DNA of 64,000 nucleotides from positions 1 to 64,000 of the forward strand of contig NZ_JRPR02000006.1 of assembly GCF_000763135.2 (NCBI RefSeq), in the 5' to 3' direction. Each line of letters starts with the position of its first letter. Positions within the stretch are counted from its first letter, which is position 1. This stretch comes from Helicobacter jaachi (GTDB lineage Bacteria > Campylobacterota > Campylobacteria > Campylobacterales > Helicobacteraceae). Of the stretch, positions 7,233-17,689 are shown in pieces. A program made the translations under genes and the position numbers. A model generated the notes under the pieces. It had not been told where the DNA came from. It did no database searches and saw only the letters and a program-made list of their open reading frames with translations.

Positions 7233-9395
7233 ATGAAAAAGATTTGTATATTTTATATTTTCATATGCATATTTTGTATCGCTCATGCGGAGAATACACA
7301 TACCTTAAGCAAATCCGTGGTGACAGGAAATGCGCTTGCTACTGATGTGGAAAAAATCCCGGGCAATGTGAGTGTGGTAGATTCTAAAACCATCGAGAGT
7401 TCGCCCAATAGTAAAATTACAGATATTATCAAAAAACTTCCCGGTGTGCGTATAGATAATGATGGTGGCTTCAATCCTCGTCCAAAAATCAAAATACGCG
7501 GCATTAACTATGGCACGCTTGTAATGCTTGATGGCGTGATTTTAAGCGATTTAGAGGGCGAGGCTAGAATCTTAAATCAAATTTCACTCTATGATGTGGA
7601 GCGTGTGGAGGTGGCACGCGGGAGCTTTTCTAGCCTCTATGGTGCAGGAGCCATCGGCGGGGTGGTAAATTTCATCACTGCTATGCCTACGCAATTTCAA
7701 TCACAAGTTCTCATCGGCTATGGCAATGGATTTAAGCAAGATAGTGCGGATAAAAATGTAATCCGCGCCTATGCGAGTATAGGCGATGCGTTTTTTGATA
7801 AAAGTTTGCGCATAAAGCTAAGCGCTGGCTTTGCAAGCACTGATGGATATGCAAGCTTCCCCGCTACTTTGCCAAGTGGTGAGAATACAGATTCTATCTT
7901 AGGCGTAATTACTGACAAAGCAGGCAATCGCATTATCGGTAGCGGAGGAAATCGCCAAAACAGAATCTATGATATTCGCTTGAGGGCTGAATATGATGTG
8001 AGTGAATCTGGCACACTTTCAAGTATGATAAGCTTTTCAAATAACACCTATGACTTTAAAAATTTTAAGAGCAACATCACAGATTTGCAGGGCAATCCCA
8101 CAGATTTGGTAAATAATAAAGACTATTTTGTAGGCTCTGGATGGGGCGGTATGGGGACATACTCACATTTACTGGGAAATATCTCCTATCAGCATAATTT
8201 TACAGAATCTACCCTCAAGCTCTCCTACTCCTCGCTTAATTTATTTAGCCTCTGGCAAGATGCAACGCAAGGCGTGAGCGATAGAAATGGCGGAGTAGGC
8301 ACAACGCAAGATATAAACTCATCAAGCAATTACTTTGATATACTCTACCATATTGATATAAGTCCAAAGCACGCGCTCAACACCGCTTTGCAATTTCGCC
8401 ACTATGATTTCACGCAACTTAATAAAAATATGACAAATTGGCGTGATTATAACTCCCGCACAGATACTTTTCGCAGCTATGGGGGAAAGGCATTTGTGGC
8501 TTCTGGCTATGTGAGCCTAGATTCACAATGGCTTAATAATCTCTCAACTAGCCTTGGTGCGCGCTATGATTATTGGCAAAATTTTGCAGGCTATTTCACA
8601 GATAATAATAATCCTGCTACTAATCGCACTAATCAAAGCATCGTAATTTCGCACATAAGCCCAAAAGCGGGCATAAACTACCTTATAGAATCTATGCCCG
8701 GACTTTTATTCAAAAGCTCTGTGGGCAGTGGCTTTAGAATGCCAACTATACGCGATATGTATCAGTATAGGACATTCTGGGAGAGTAATCCCGACCTCAC
8801 GCAAGAAAATGCCATAAGCTTTGACATAGGCGCAGAATACACAAATAAATGGCTACAAACAAGCCTCTATTTTTACAATATAGAGTTGTGGAATATGATT
8901 TATCGCTCTGGCTCTGGCACACAGGCTAGCCCTTATAAAAATATCAATACTGCGCGTGGACGCATTCAGGGCGTGGAGTTAAGCGCGGCTTTATCATTAC
9001 TAGAAAATCTTAGCCTTGAAGGAAACTATACACTTACACTTGCAAGCATTGTCAAAAATGATGCAAATCCGCAAACAGAGGGCAATCAACTCGCTGCCAC
9101 GCCCAAACATATGGCAAATATAAGCCTAAACTATCTGTCCCAAAGTGGCTTTTATGGCTCAATATGGGCGCATTATGTCCCTGCTTTTTATGCTAGTGAT
9201 TTAAATACGACACCGCTTAGCAATACTTTTGGCAATTATGATACGCAATTTAGCCTAAATTCCAAATGCGGCTATATGTTTAAAAATGGCATTGATATAT
9301 CGCTAAGCCTAAATAATCTCACAGATAATCGCTACTATGATTTTTACCTCGTAGCGGGGCGCAACTACTATGCGCAAATACGATATAAATACTAG
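7233..9395 (+). CDS. TonB-dependent outer membrane receptor
   Basis: 720 residues with a signal peptide ending in IAHA. A plug domain (about 28-160) carries KLPGVRIDNDGG, IRGINYGTLVMLDGV and DVERVEVARGSFSSLYGAGAIGGVVNF. A 22-strand beta-barrel follows, ending in a terminal aromatic (RYKY), as usual for outer membrane barrels. The ligand cannot be read from sequence. The divergent NikA-like gene suggests nickel or a nickel chelate, as for FecA3/FrpB4 of H. pylori; heme, cobalamin and siderophores remain possible. GAGGAG precedes the ATG. Energy would come from TonB-ExbBD. Confidence 0.88.
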   Translation: MKKICIFYIFICIFCIAHAENTHTLSKSVVTGNALATDVEKIPGNVSVVDSKTIESSPNSKITDIIKKLPGVRIDNDGGFNPRPKIKIRGINYGTLVMLDGVILSDLEGEARILNQISLYDVERVEVARGSFSSLYGAGAIGGVVNFITAMPTQFQSQVLIGYGNGFKQDSADKNVIRAYASIGDAFFDKSLRIKLSAGFASTDGYASFPATLPSGENTDSILGVITDKAGNRIIGSGGNRQNRIYDIRLRAEYDVSESGTLSSMISFSNNTYDFKNFKSNITDLQGNPTDLVNNKDYFVGSGWGGMGTYSHLLGNISYQHNFTESTLKLSYSSLNLFSLWQDATQGVSDRNGGVGTTQDINSSSNYFDILYHIDISPKHALNTALQFRHYDFTQLNKNMTNWRDYNSRTDTFRSYGGKAFVASGYVSLDSQWLNNLSTSLGARYDYWQNFAGYFTDNNNPATNRTNQSIVISHISPKAGINYLIESMPGLLFKSSVGSGFRMPTIRDMYQYRTFWESNPDLTQENAISFDIGAEYTNKWLQTSLYFYNIELWNMIYRSGSGTQASPYKNINTARGRIQGVELSAALSLLENLSLEGNYTLTLASIVKNDANPQTEGNQLAATPKHMANISLNYLSQSGFYGSIWAHYVPAFYASDLNTTPLSNTFGNYDTQFSLNSKCGYMFKNGIDISLSLNNLTDNRYYDFYLVAGRNYYAQIRYKY

Positions 9396-9424
9396 CTTTT
9401 AAGCAGTTTTAATATAAGGCTTAA

Positions 9425-9430
9425 TATAAT
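9425..9430 (+). promoter_or_regulatory. -10 element upstream of fcl
   Basis: TATAAT lies 44 nt before the ATG of the fucose synthase gene, in the short gap after the TonB receptor gene. Confidence 0.4.
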
Positions 9431-9474
9431 ACCCCCTTTTTGCATTGATAGAAGCTCATATTTAAGGGGAGTGC

Positions 9475-10527
9475 ATGCACAAAGATTCTAAAATCTTTAT
9501 TGCCGGGCATAGAGGACTAGTAGGCTCAAGCATACTTGCATTATTACAAAAGCAGGGCTACACGCAACTGCTTACCAAAACGCGCGATGAACTTAATCTC
9601 CTCTCATTTGCCGCTACAGAGGATTTTTTTAGCGCACATCGCCCAGAATATGTGTTTTTAAGCGCGGCAAAGGTGGGAGGCATTGCCGCAAATAACACTT
9701 ACCGCGCGGATTTTATTTACGAAAATCTAGCCATACAAAATCACATTATTTTTAATGCCTACAAATATGGAGTGAAAAAACTGCTATTTTTGGGCAGCTC
9801 ATGTATTTATCCTAAGCACGCTCCACAGCCAATTAGAGAAGATTCATTGCTTACAAGTGAGCTAGAATACACTAATGAGCCTTATGCGATTGCTAAAATT
9901 GCGGGTATTAAGATGTGCGAAAGCTTTGGATTGCAGTATGGCTGCGATTTTGTGTCGGTTATGCCTACTAATCTTTATGGGAATAATGATAATTTTAACC
10001 TTGAAACCTCTCATGTCCTCCCCGCCCTGCTGCGCAAAATTCACTTAGCCAAACTCTTATCACAAGAGCAATATACGCAAGTTGAGCTTGATACAAATCT
10101 TAAAGGCGAAGCATTAAAAGACTACCTACAAAAGTATGGTATAACATCTAAAAGCGTGCAAATATGGGGTGATGGCACACCTCGAAGGGAGTTATTGCAT
10201 GTTGATGATATGGCGGCGGCTTGTGTATTTGTGATGCAACATATTTCATTTGATATGCTCAAAAAACAGCACACAGAAGTGCGAAATACACATCTAAATG
10301 TCGGCTATGGCTCTGATGTGAGCATTGCAGAGCTTGCACTACTCATTAAAGACATAATAGGCTTTAATGGGGAGCTTATTTTTGACACCACAAAGCCTAA
10401 TGGCACGCCCCAAAAGCTTATGGATTCTCATAAACTAAATGCGCTTGGCTGGCAGCCTAAAATTCCTCTAAAAGAGGGCATACAAAGCGTTTATGAGCAT
10501 TATTTACGCACACATAAACTCATATAG
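9475..10527 (+). CDS. fcl: GDP-L-fucose synthase
   Basis: 350 residues of the short-chain dehydrogenase fold. It converts GDP-4-keto-6-deoxymannose to GDP-L-fucose (epimerase and NADPH reductase). The Rossmann motif GHRGLVGSS is at residues 11-19. The catalytic Ser lies in LFLGSSCIYP, and the Tyr-Lys pair in EPYAIAK. AGGGGAG precedes the ATG. The family is usually about 310-320 residues; the extra length falls around 190-230 (a segment with SQEQYTQVELD). GDP-mannose dehydratase is not in the window. The product would feed a surface glycan. Confidence 0.92.
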   Translation: MHKDSKIFIAGHRGLVGSSILALLQKQGYTQLLTKTRDELNLLSFAATEDFFSAHRPEYVFLSAAKVGGIAANNTYRADFIYENLAIQNHIIFNAYKYGVKKLLFLGSSCIYPKHAPQPIREDSLLTSELEYTNEPYAIAKIAGIKMCESFGLQYGCDFVSVMPTNLYGNNDNFNLETSHVLPALLRKIHLAKLLSQEQYTQVELDTNLKGEALKDYLQKYGITSKSVQIWGDGTPRRELLHVDDMAAACVFVMQHISFDMLKKQHTEVRNTHLNVGYGSDVSIAELALLIKDIIGFNGELIFDTTKPNGTPQKLMDSHKLNALGWQPKIPLKEGIQSVYEHYLRTHKLI

Positions 10528-10544
10528 AATCTACGGAGATAATT

Positions 10545-11339
10545 ATGCAAAAAGTAAGGATTGTTTTAAAAGTTGGCACTTCAAATTTATGCAATGGAGA
10601 GGAAATTGATAAGGGGCAGATTCTAAATTTGGCACAGATTATAAGCGAGCTTAAAGTGCGCTTTGATGTGATATTAGTAAGCTCTGGTGCTATGGCTAGC
10701 GGATACACAAAGCTACAAATTCCAAGAGATTGTGTGCAAAATAGGCAAGCCCTAGCAAGTATCGGGCAGCCCTTGCTTATGGAATCTTATCGCGTGGCAT
10801 TGGAGCAATGCAATATCCTTAGCGCACAACTTTTGCTCACTGGAGGTGATTTTGACTCGCGCAAAAGCACGCATTTTGCGCGCAATACCATTGATGTGCT
10901 GCTCGCTCATAATGTGCTGCCTATTATTAATGAAAATGACGCTACGGCTACAAGCGAGCTTATCTTTGGCGATAATGATAGGCTAAGCGCGCATGTGGCG
11001 CATTATTTTGATGCAAAATTGCTTGTGATTTTAAGCGATATTGATGGCTACTTTGATAAAAATCCTCATCAATACCCTGATGCGAAGATTTTGCCCATTG
11101 TGCATAGCATTTCAGAATCTGCCCTGCAAGAATCCCACACGCCACATAGCCACTTTGCCACAGGTGGGATTGTAACTAAACTTATGGCAGCGGATTTTTT
11201 ACTTAAGCGCAATGGTATGATGTTTTTAAGCCATGGGCGCAAGCTTGATATTCTAAGGGATTTGCTTCTGCATGGCTTGCAGCGCTCTGGCACACTTTTT
11301 TGCCCTCTAGATTCTCGGGGCTTAAAGGCATTAGTATGA
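10545..11339 (+). CDS. proB: Glutamate 5-kinase
   Basis: 264 residues, the amino-acid kinase domain only; the C-terminal PUA domain found in E. coli ProB is absent, as in several other bacteria. It catalyses the first step of proline synthesis. Visible motifs are VLKVGTSNLC at the start, VSSGAMASG, INENDATAT and GDNDRLSAHVA, and GTGG-like binding at HFATGGIVTKL. Its stop overlaps the fmt start (ATGA). H. pylori lacks this pathway, so its presence fits an enterohepatic species. Confidence 0.92.
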   Translation: MQKVRIVLKVGTSNLCNGEEIDKGQILNLAQIISELKVRFDVILVSSGAMASGYTKLQIPRDCVQNRQALASIGQPLLMESYRVALEQCNILSAQLLLTGGDFDSRKSTHFARNTIDVLLAHNVLPIINENDATATSELIFGDNDRLSAHVAHYFDAKLLVILSDIDGYFDKNPHQYPDAKILPIVHSISESALQESHTPHSHFATGGIVTKLMAADFLLKRNGMMFLSHGRKLDILRDLLLHGLQRSGTLFCPLDSRGLKALV

Positions 11340-12250
11340 GGCTAATTCTAGCGGGCAGTCCTGCTTTTGCCACGAATGTTTTTATGCCTCTTTTTGATTG
11401 TGAAGATTTTAAGATTATAGGGCTTATTTGTCAGCCCGATAAACCATTTGGACGCAAAGGAGAGCTAAAGCCTCCTCACACAAAGCAAAGCCTTGCCCAT
11501 ACAGGTGTGCCTATCTTTCAACCCGCACGCATTGATGACGCATTTATCGCCCAAATAAGCGCGCTTAAGCCTCATGCGATTGTTGTTGTCGCCTATGGCG
11601 TGATACTCCCTCAAGCATTTTTGGATATTGCGCCTTGCATTAACCTGCATGCCTCTATTTTACCGCATTGGCGCGGAGCAAGCCCTATGCAGCAAATGAT
11701 TGTGCATAATGATAAATATTTTGGCATAACAGCTATGAAAATGACGCAAAGGCTTGATAGTGGCGAGATTCTAGCACTCTCTTATATGGCCAATACAGGA
11801 CAAAATATTAGTGAGTTAGGCGCGCAACTTTCAGCACGCGGAGCAAGGCTTATCCAATATGTGCTTACGCATTTAGATGATATTGAGCCTTTAGCCCAGA
11901 GTGATGCAGATGCAAGCTATTGTGCGAAAATTAAAAAAAGCGATGGCTGCGTGCGGCTAGATTCTGCAAAAGATGTGTATAGTGCGTATTTAGCTTATTG
12001 TGAGTGGCCCCATATTTTCATACAAAGCCCAAATGGCTATACGCTTAAATTTTTTGACACTACACTTATAGAATCTACGCAGTCACACAAAGCAGGTGAA
12101 ATCCTAGCTATAGAATCACAAGATATTATCATAGGCTGCGCGCGAGGAAGCCTGCGCATTAAAACCTTACAGCAAGAAGGTAAAAACAAGCTTCACGCAG
12201 CACTTTATGTGCGTGGGAAACGCTTAAATGTAGGAGATGTGCTGTGCTAG
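11336..12250 (+). CDS. fmt: Methionyl-tRNA formyltransferase
   Basis: 304 residues. It formylates initiator Met-tRNA using 10-formyltetrahydrofolate. The start MRLILAGSPAFA is typical, and the catalytic region INLHASILPHWRGASP carries the Asn-His pair, with DSGEI further on. The C-terminal OB-like domain is present. The ATG overlaps the proB stop by 4 nt, and an upstream in-frame start inside proB is unlikely. It is followed by birA with a short overlap. Confidence 0.94.
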   Translation: MRLILAGSPAFATNVFMPLFDCEDFKIIGLICQPDKPFGRKGELKPPHTKQSLAHTGVPIFQPARIDDAFIAQISALKPHAIVVVAYGVILPQAFLDIAPCINLHASILPHWRGASPMQQMIVHNDKYFGITAMKMTQRLDSGEILALSYMANTGQNISELGAQLSARGARLIQYVLTHLDDIEPLAQSDADASYCAKIKKSDGCVRLDSAKDVYSAYLAYCEWPHIFIQSPNGYTLKFFDTTLIESTQSHKAGEILAIESQDIIIGCARGSLRIKTLQQEGKNKLHAALYVRGKRLNVGDVLC

Positions 12251-12924
12251 AGGCAGATATTGCTACGCTTAAAAACCATATCTATTATTTTGACACGCTG
12301 CCATCCACGCAGACTTACGCTCTTAGCGCACTTAAAGATAATACCTACAAGCCGCCTTTTTGCATATACGCTGCGCACCAAAGCCACGCCATAGGCAGCA
12401 GAGGCAATCAATGGGAGAGCGTAAAAAGAGCTATGGCATTCTCTTTTGCGCTCTCTTGTGAGAGTTTGCCTAGGGATTTAAAGATAGAATCTAGCTCCAT
12501 TTTTTTTGGTGTGATAATGCAGCAATTCCTCGCCTCGCTTGGCTCGCAAGTATGGCTTAAATACCCTAATGATTTATATATTAAAAAGCGCAAAATGGGG
12601 GGGATTCTCACGCAAAAGGTTAAAAATGCTCTTATATGTGGCATTGGCATTAATCTTAGTAGCCCACAGCCCTCAAAATATGGTAGTTTAGAAGATTTGA
12701 TAAGCGCAAATTTAAAGCCACAAACCTTTTTGAATGATTTTTTTGAAAGCTTTAAAAATTTTCATTCTTGGAAGCAGATTTTTAGTATTTATAAGTTAGA
12801 ATTTCACAAAAACAAATCCTATTTTTTTCATTTTCATCAACAGCGAATCTGCCTCAAAGACGCTACACTCAATGAAGACGGCTCGCTTAACATTAATGGA
12901 GAAAATTTTTATAGCTTACGATGA
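12244..12924 (+). CDS. birA: Biotin--[acetyl-CoA carboxylase] ligase
   Basis: 226 residues with only the ligase domain; there is no N-terminal helix-turn-helix, so it is unlikely to be a repressor. Motifs include the biotin/adenylate loop region GSRGNQWES and KYPNDLYIKKRKMGGIL, the counterpart of KWPND. A GTG start overlaps the fmt stop by 7 nt. The conserved order fmt-birA-parA-parB is typical of this group. Confidence 0.9.
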   Translation: MLEADIATLKNHIYYFDTLPSTQTYALSALKDNTYKPPFCIYAAHQSHAIGSRGNQWESVKRAMAFSFALSCESLPRDLKIESSSIFFGVIMQQFLASLGSQVWLKYPNDLYIKKRKMGGILTQKVKNALICGIGINLSSPQPSKYGSLEDLISANLKPQTFLNDFFESFKNFHSWKQIFSIYKLEFHKNKSYFFHFHQQRICLKDATLNEDGSLNINGENFYSLR

Positions 12925-12938
12925 TGGAGGTTTTAGAA

Positions 12939-13724
12939 ATGTGTGAAATTATAACCATAGCCAATCAAAAAGGTGGTGTAGGTAAAACGACCACTACAGT
13001 GAATCTAGCAGCCTTTTTGGCATCGGCAAAAAAGCGCGTGCTTGTGATTGATTATGACCCGCAGGCGAATGCGACCACAAACTTTGGTATCCGCCGCAAT
13101 GAGATAGAATCTGATATTTATCATGTGCTTACAGGCTCTAAAAAACTCTCCCAAATCATACTTAAAACTGATGTGCAAAACCTTGATATTGCGCCATCAA
13201 ATATCGGGCTAGCAGGTATTGAGAAAGAATTTTATAATAAGAATAACGCCAAAGGGCGCGAGCTACTTTTAAGTAAAAAAATTGAAGAAGTCAAAGAGCA
13301 GTATGACTTTATCATTATTGACTCTCCGCCAGCGCTTGGCTCGCTTACAGTCAATGCGCTAGCGGCTGCAGATTCTGTAATCGTGCCTATTCAATGTGAA
13401 TTTTTCGCCCTTGAGGGCTTGGCGCAACTTTTGCAAACTATAAAGCTTTTAAAAGATACGATTAATCCAAATCTTTACATCAAAGGCTTTTTGCCTACTA
13501 TGTATTCAGGGCAGCATAATCTCTCAAGGCAGGTGTTTAACGAGCTTAAACAGCATTTTAGTAAAGAGCTTTTTAAAGATGAAGATGAGTTTATCATTGT
13601 GCCGCGCAGCGTGAAGCTCGCAGAATCTCCAAGCTTTGGAAAGCCTATAATGCTGTATGATACGCGTTCAAATGGCAGTATCGCCTATGAAAATCTCGCT
13701 AGAGCAATCCTACAAGGGGCGTAA
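12939..13724 (+). CDS. parA: Chromosome partitioning ATPase ParA/Soj
   Basis: 261 residues. It has the deviant Walker A KGGVGKTTT near the N-terminus, Walker A' with DYDPQAN and Walker B IIIDSPP. It works with ParB in origin segregation. GGAGG at 7 nt supports the ATG at 12939; an earlier ATG at 12921 overlaps birA but has no comparable site. Confidence 0.95.
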   Translation: MCEIITIANQKGGVGKTTTTVNLAAFLASAKKRVLVIDYDPQANATTNFGIRRNEIESDIYHVLTGSKKLSQIILKTDVQNLDIAPSNIGLAGIEKEFYNKNNAKGRELLLSKKIEEVKEQYDFIIIDSPPALGSLTVNALAAADSVIVPIQCEFFALEGLAQLLQTIKLLKDTINPNLYIKGFLPTMYSGQHNLSRQVFNELKQHFSKELFKDEDEFIIVPRSVKLAESPSFGKPIMLYDTRSNGSIAYENLARAILQGA

Positions 13725-13729
13725 GCATA

Positions 13730-14590
13730 ATGGCAAAAAAGAAGGCACTAGGCAGAGGGTTGGGCGCCATTCTCTCCGAAACAGCAGAAGCTTATGAGCA
13801 AAGCCTTAGCGATAATTCATCGCTCGTGCTAGAGCTTGATATTGATGTCATTAAGGTAAATCCACATCAACCGCGCAAGACTTTCAATTCTCAAGCTTTG
13901 CAGGAACTTTCAGAATCTATAAAAGAGCATGGGTTGCTTCAACCTGTTATTGTCTATGATAATGGCGATGGCGATTATATTCTTATCGCTGGGGAGCGTA
14001 GGCTAAGGGCTTCTAGGCTTGCGGGATTAAGCAGTATTAGAGCGATTGTAGCAGAAGTTAATAAAAAGCATCTGCGCGAATTAGCCATTATTGAAAACAT
14101 TCAGCGCGAGGATTTAAATGCCATTGAGCTTGCTCTTTCATATCAAGAACTGCTTGAGGAATATGGCATAACGCATGAGGAGCTCTCCAAACGCGTGAAT
14201 AAATCGCGCGCGCATATCACAAATACGCTGCGACTCCTGCAATTAAGTCCTGAAATTCAACAAATGATTGCAGAAGATAAAATCACTCAAGGGCATGCAA
14301 AAATGCTTGTTACGCTTGATGAAAAGGAGCAAAAACTGCTTGCAGATTCTATCATAGGGCAGAAACTAAATGTGCGCGATACTGAAACACTCATCAAAAA
14401 AATAAAAGATAAACATACTAAGAATAATCTAAAAGCATACACAAAAACACTTGATAATCACCTATTGCAAACACTCCAAAATAAACTTAAATCTATAGGC
14501 ATAAAAAGTCAAATTAATGCTTCAAAAGTGAGCATTAATTTTCAAAGTGATGCTGAAATTACCACTTTAATAAAAAAAATTTCAAAATAA
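13730..14590 (+). CDS. parB: Chromosome partitioning protein ParB/Spo0J
   Basis: 286 residues. The N-terminal ParA-stimulating peptide region KKALGRGLGAIL is followed by the ParB/CTP-binding motifs HQPRKTF and GERRLRASRLAG. Next come NIQREDLNAIE and a helix-turn-helix (THEELSKRVNKSRAHITNTLRLL). The C-terminus is Lys-rich, for dimerisation. It starts 5 nt after parA. I saw no convincing parS site nearby. Confidence 0.95.
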   Translation: MAKKKALGRGLGAILSETAEAYEQSLSDNSSLVLELDIDVIKVNPHQPRKTFNSQALQELSESIKEHGLLQPVIVYDNGDGDYILIAGERRLRASRLAGLSSIRAIVAEVNKKHLRELAIIENIQREDLNAIELALSYQELLEEYGITHEELSKRVNKSRAHITNTLRLLQLSPEIQQMIAEDKITQGHAKMLVTLDEKEQKLLADSIIGQKLNVRDTETLIKKIKDKHTKNNLKAYTKTLDNHLLQTLQNKLKSIGIKSQINASKVSINFQSDAEITTLIKKISK

Positions 14591-14666
14591 ACTATACTTT
14601 TAAGGTTTAATATATTTTAACTTGTTAGAATATTTGGAGTTTTTAAATTTTTCATAAGGAGATGCG

Positions 14667-15092
14667 ATGAGCATTACCCTCAATCCCTATCTTATGCTAC
14701 TTGTTTTTATCACCTTTATGTTTCTCATCTATGTACTCAATCAATGGCTTTTTAAGCCTATGTTTGCCTTTATGAATGCAAGGGATAATGCTATTGCGCG
14801 TGATTTGTCAAATGCTCAAAGCCACAAGGAGCAAACTCAACATATTGATGATGAGATAGCACAAACGCTTGCTCTTGCGAGGAAAGAAGCTGCGCAGATT
14901 CTGGAAACTGCTACAAAAGAGGCTAAACATGCTTATGAGCAAAACATAAATGCCAAAAAGGCTGAGAATGACAAGAAACTTGCATTATTTAAGCAAGAAT
15001 TGCAAGAGCAAAAAGCACAGCTTTCTAATGAGCTGCGCGAGCAATTGCCTATTTTTAGAAATAGCTTAAGTGCCAAATTGCACCAAATTTAA
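14667..15092 (+). CDS. atpF': ATP synthase F0 subunit b'
   Basis: 141 residues with one N-terminal TM (LMLLVFITFMFLIYVLNQWLF) and a long alanine/lysine-rich coiled coil. It forms the peripheral stalk together with subunit b. It is the first gene of the atp run and is preceded by AAGGAG. Subunits a and c are not in this window; in Helicobacter they are encoded elsewhere. Confidence 0.9.
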   Translation: MSITLNPYLMLLVFITFMFLIYVLNQWLFKPMFAFMNARDNAIARDLSNAQSHKEQTQHIDDEIAQTLALARKEAAQILETATKEAKHAYEQNINAKKAENDKKLALFKQELQEQKAQLSNELREQLPIFRNSLSAKLHQI

Positions 15093-15101
15093 GGAGTTTT
15101 G

Positions 15102-15620
15102 ATGAGAAAGATATTTGCCTATGTAATCCTTATCGCCTCTCCTTCGTTTTTGCTTGCCGCTTCTGTAAGCATTCAAGATAGCGATTTTATCCAGCGCGTA
15201 ATCAACTTTGTAATTTTTGCAGCCATACTTTGGTATTTTGCCTTTGATTCTATAAAGGGTATCTTTGTGAATAGGCGAAATGCTATTGCCGCGCGCTTAC
15301 AAGAAGTGCAGGACACCCTCCACAAGGCTAAACAAGAAAAGGAATTAGCTCAAAAGCGTTTAGAGGAAAGCAAAGAAAGAGCAAAAGAGATTGTAAATGC
15401 TGCCAAGCAAGAGGCGTATTTGGTTGAGCAAAAATATAATGAGCAAATTAAAAAAGATATAGAAATGTTTAAATACGCGCTTGAAGCTAATATGGAGCTT
15501 GAGAAAAGAAGGGCTATACAAGAGAGTGTGAGTGCCTTGCTCAATGAGCTTATGCAGGATTCTCAAGTGCAGCTCAATAAAGATGATTATGTTAATATCA
15601 TCACAAAAAGGATTTCATAA
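15102..15620 (+). CDS. atpF: ATP synthase F0 subunit b
   Basis: 172 residues. A signal-like N-terminus is followed by a TM (VINFVIFAAILWYFAF) and then a coiled coil with KEKELAQKRLEESKERAKEI. AAGGAG places the start at the ATG at 15102. The gene is 9 nt after the b' gene, and its stop overlaps atpH by one base (TAATG). Confidence 0.92.
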   Translation: MRKIFAYVILIASPSFLLAASVSIQDSDFIQRVINFVIFAAILWYFAFDSIKGIFVNRRNAIAARLQEVQDTLHKAKQEKELAQKRLEESKERAKEIVNAAKQEAYLVEQKYNEQIKKDIEMFKYALEANMELEKRRAIQESVSALLNELMQDSQVQLNKDDYVNIITKRIS

Positions 15621-16141
15621 TGCTAAGCATTGCAAAAAAATACACTCAAGCCCTTATAAATTCGAGTATTAAACTAGATGAAATGCTGAATATCCTTAAA
15701 GATTTATCAAGCTCACTACAGGATAAAAAAGTTATGAGCATTATTGCTTCGCCTTTTTTAAATAAAACACAAAAAGAGCAGCTTTTATTAGAATCTATAG
15801 GCAATGTCGATGTGAAAATTCAAAATTTCTTTCGCCTCTTAGTTGAAGAGGATAGAATCCAGCTCATTCCCTACATTGCTCAAGAGCTTGAAAAATGCTT
15901 ATTGGCACGCAAGAAAGAATATGCCGCTACACTTGTGAGCAAGGAGGAGTTAGATTCAAAAACGCTTGATAAGATACAAGCCTCACTAGCAAAAAAGCTT
16001 GGTGTGAAGCTAAGTATTAAACAAAAAATAAGCGGAACAGATGGAATAAGGCTAAGTGTGGAGGATTTAGGCATTGAGGTGTCTTTTTCTAGAGAGCGTT
16101 TTAGCAATGATTTGAAAAATCATATCCTTAAAGCACTTTAA
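15620..16141 (+). CDS. atpH: ATP synthase F1 subunit delta
   Basis: 173 residues, the OSCP/delta family, linking the stalk to the alpha/beta head. The start reads MLSIAKKYTQALINS, and the C-terminal signature is DGIRLSVEDLGIEVSFSRERFSNDLKNHI. Its ATG overlaps the atpF stop. Confidence 0.93.
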   Translation: MLSIAKKYTQALINSSIKLDEMLNILKDLSSSLQDKKVMSIIASPFLNKTQKEQLLLESIGNVDVKIQNFFRLLVEEDRIQLIPYIAQELEKCLLARKKEYAATLVSKEELDSKTLDKIQASLAKKLGVKLSIKQKISGTDGIRLSVEDLGIEVSFSRERFSNDLKNHILKAL

Positions 16142-16161
16142 TTTATTAAAAGGAGAAAAAA

Positions 16162-17676
16162 GTGAGCACAAAAATCAAAGCAGAAGAAATTAGCTCAATC
16201 ATCAAAGAAAGAATTGAGAATTTCAACATTAACATCGATATTAGCGAGACAGGCAAGGTTATTGCATATGCTGATGGCGTTGCTAAAGTGTATGGCTTAA
16301 ATAATGTGATGTATTATGAAATGGTGGAGTTTGATACTGGTGATACAGGCATTGCCTTTAACCTTGAGGAAAGTAGCGTGGGGGTTGTTGTGCTTGGTGC
16401 TGGGCGCACTATCAAGGAAGGTACTTCTGTTAAGCGTTTGAAAAAACTTATGAAAGTCCCTGTGGGTGATGCGGTTGTTGGGCGTGTGATTAATACACTA
16501 GGTGAGCCTATTGATGGCAAAGGAGCCATTGAGGCAAGCGAATATCGTTTCGTGGAGGAGAAAGCTCCGGGTATTATGGCGCGTAAATCCGTTCATCAAC
16601 CACTTCAAACAGGTATCAAGGCTATTGATGCCCTCGTGCCTATTGGTCGCGGGCAAAGAGAGTTGATTATTGGTGATAGACAAACTGGTAAAACCACCGT
16701 GGCAGTTGATACTATCATTAATCAAAAAGGGCAAGATGTTGTATGTATCTACGTCGCTGTGGGGCAAAAGGAATCAACTGTAGCTCAAGTAGTGCGCAAG
16801 CTTGAAGAACATGGAGCTATGGAATACACTGTTGTAGTTAATGCGCCTGCTTCTTTCTCCGCTGCTATGCAATTTCTAGCTCCATATACTGGAGTTACCA
16901 TTGGTGAGTATTTTAGAGATAATGCTCGCCATGCGCTTATCATCTACGATGATTTGAGTAAGCATGCTGTGGCGTATCGTGAAATGTCACTTATTTTGAG
17001 ACGACCACCCGGACGCGAGGCTTTCCCCGGAGATGTCTTTTATCTACACTCTCGTTTGCTTGAGCGCGCTGCAAAACTCAATGATGAGCTTGGTGCTGGC
17101 TCTTTGACAGCGTTGCCAATTATTGAAACGCAAGCGGGCGATGTGGCTGCCTATATTCCTACTAATGTTATCTCTATCACCGATGGGCAGATTTTCCTTG
17201 AAACGGATTTATTTAACTCTGGTATCCGCCCAGCAATTAATGTCGGTCTATCTGTTTCAAGAGTTGGTGGCGCGGCACAAATTAAAGCTACTAAGCAAGT
17301 GGCAGGGACATTGCGCCTTGACTTGGCTCAATTTAGAGAGCTGCAAGCATTCTCGCAATTTGCCTCCGACCTTGATGAACTTAGTCGCAAACAGCTTGAA
17401 AGAGGGCAAAGAATGGTTGAGATTCTTAAGCAGCCTCCCTACTCTCCTCTAGCCATTGAAAAACAAGTAATTATTATCTACGCTGGCGCGAATGGTTTCC
17501 TTGATAGTATTCCTGCAAGCAAGGTGGTAGAGTTTGAAGCCGAACTTTACCCATTCCTAGAAGCAAAGTATCCTAAAATTTTTGAGGATATTAGTGTGAA
17601 AAAAGCGCTTGACAAGGATATAGAATCTGAGCTTAATAGGGTGCTTGAAGAATTTAAAGCAAATTTTGGAGCGTAG
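16162..17676 (+). CDS. atpA: ATP synthase F1 subunit alpha
   Basis: 504 residues, full length. The P-loop GDRQTGKT is near residue 170, and the family signature [14 protein letters not shown] is near 360. The start codon is GTG after AAAAGGAG. Confidence 0.98.
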   Translation: MSTKIKAEEISSIIKERIENFNINIDISETGKVIAYADGVAKVYGLNNVMYYEMVEFDTGDTGIAFNLEESSVGVVVLGAGRTIKEGTSVKRLKKLMKVPVGDAVVGRVINTLGEPIDGKGAIEASEYRFVEEKAPGIMARKSVHQPLQTGIKAIDALVPIGRGQRELIIGDRQTGKTTVAVDTIINQKGQDVVCIYVAVGQKESTVAQVVRKLEEHGAMEYTVVVNAPASFSAAMQFLAPYTGVTIGEYFRDNARHALIIYDDLSKHAVAYREMSLILRRPPGREAFPGDVFYLHSRLLERAAKLNDELGAGSLTALPIIETQAGDVAAYIPTNVISITDGQIFLETDLFNSGIRPAINVGLSVSRVGGAAQIKATKQVAGTLRLDLAQFRELQAFSQFASDLDELSRKQLERGQRMVEILKQPPYSPLAIEKQVIIIYAGANGFLDSIPASKVVEFEAELYPFLEAKYPKIFEDISVKKALDKDIESELNRVLEEFKANFGA

Positions 17677-17689
17677 GTAAGGAGCTTTT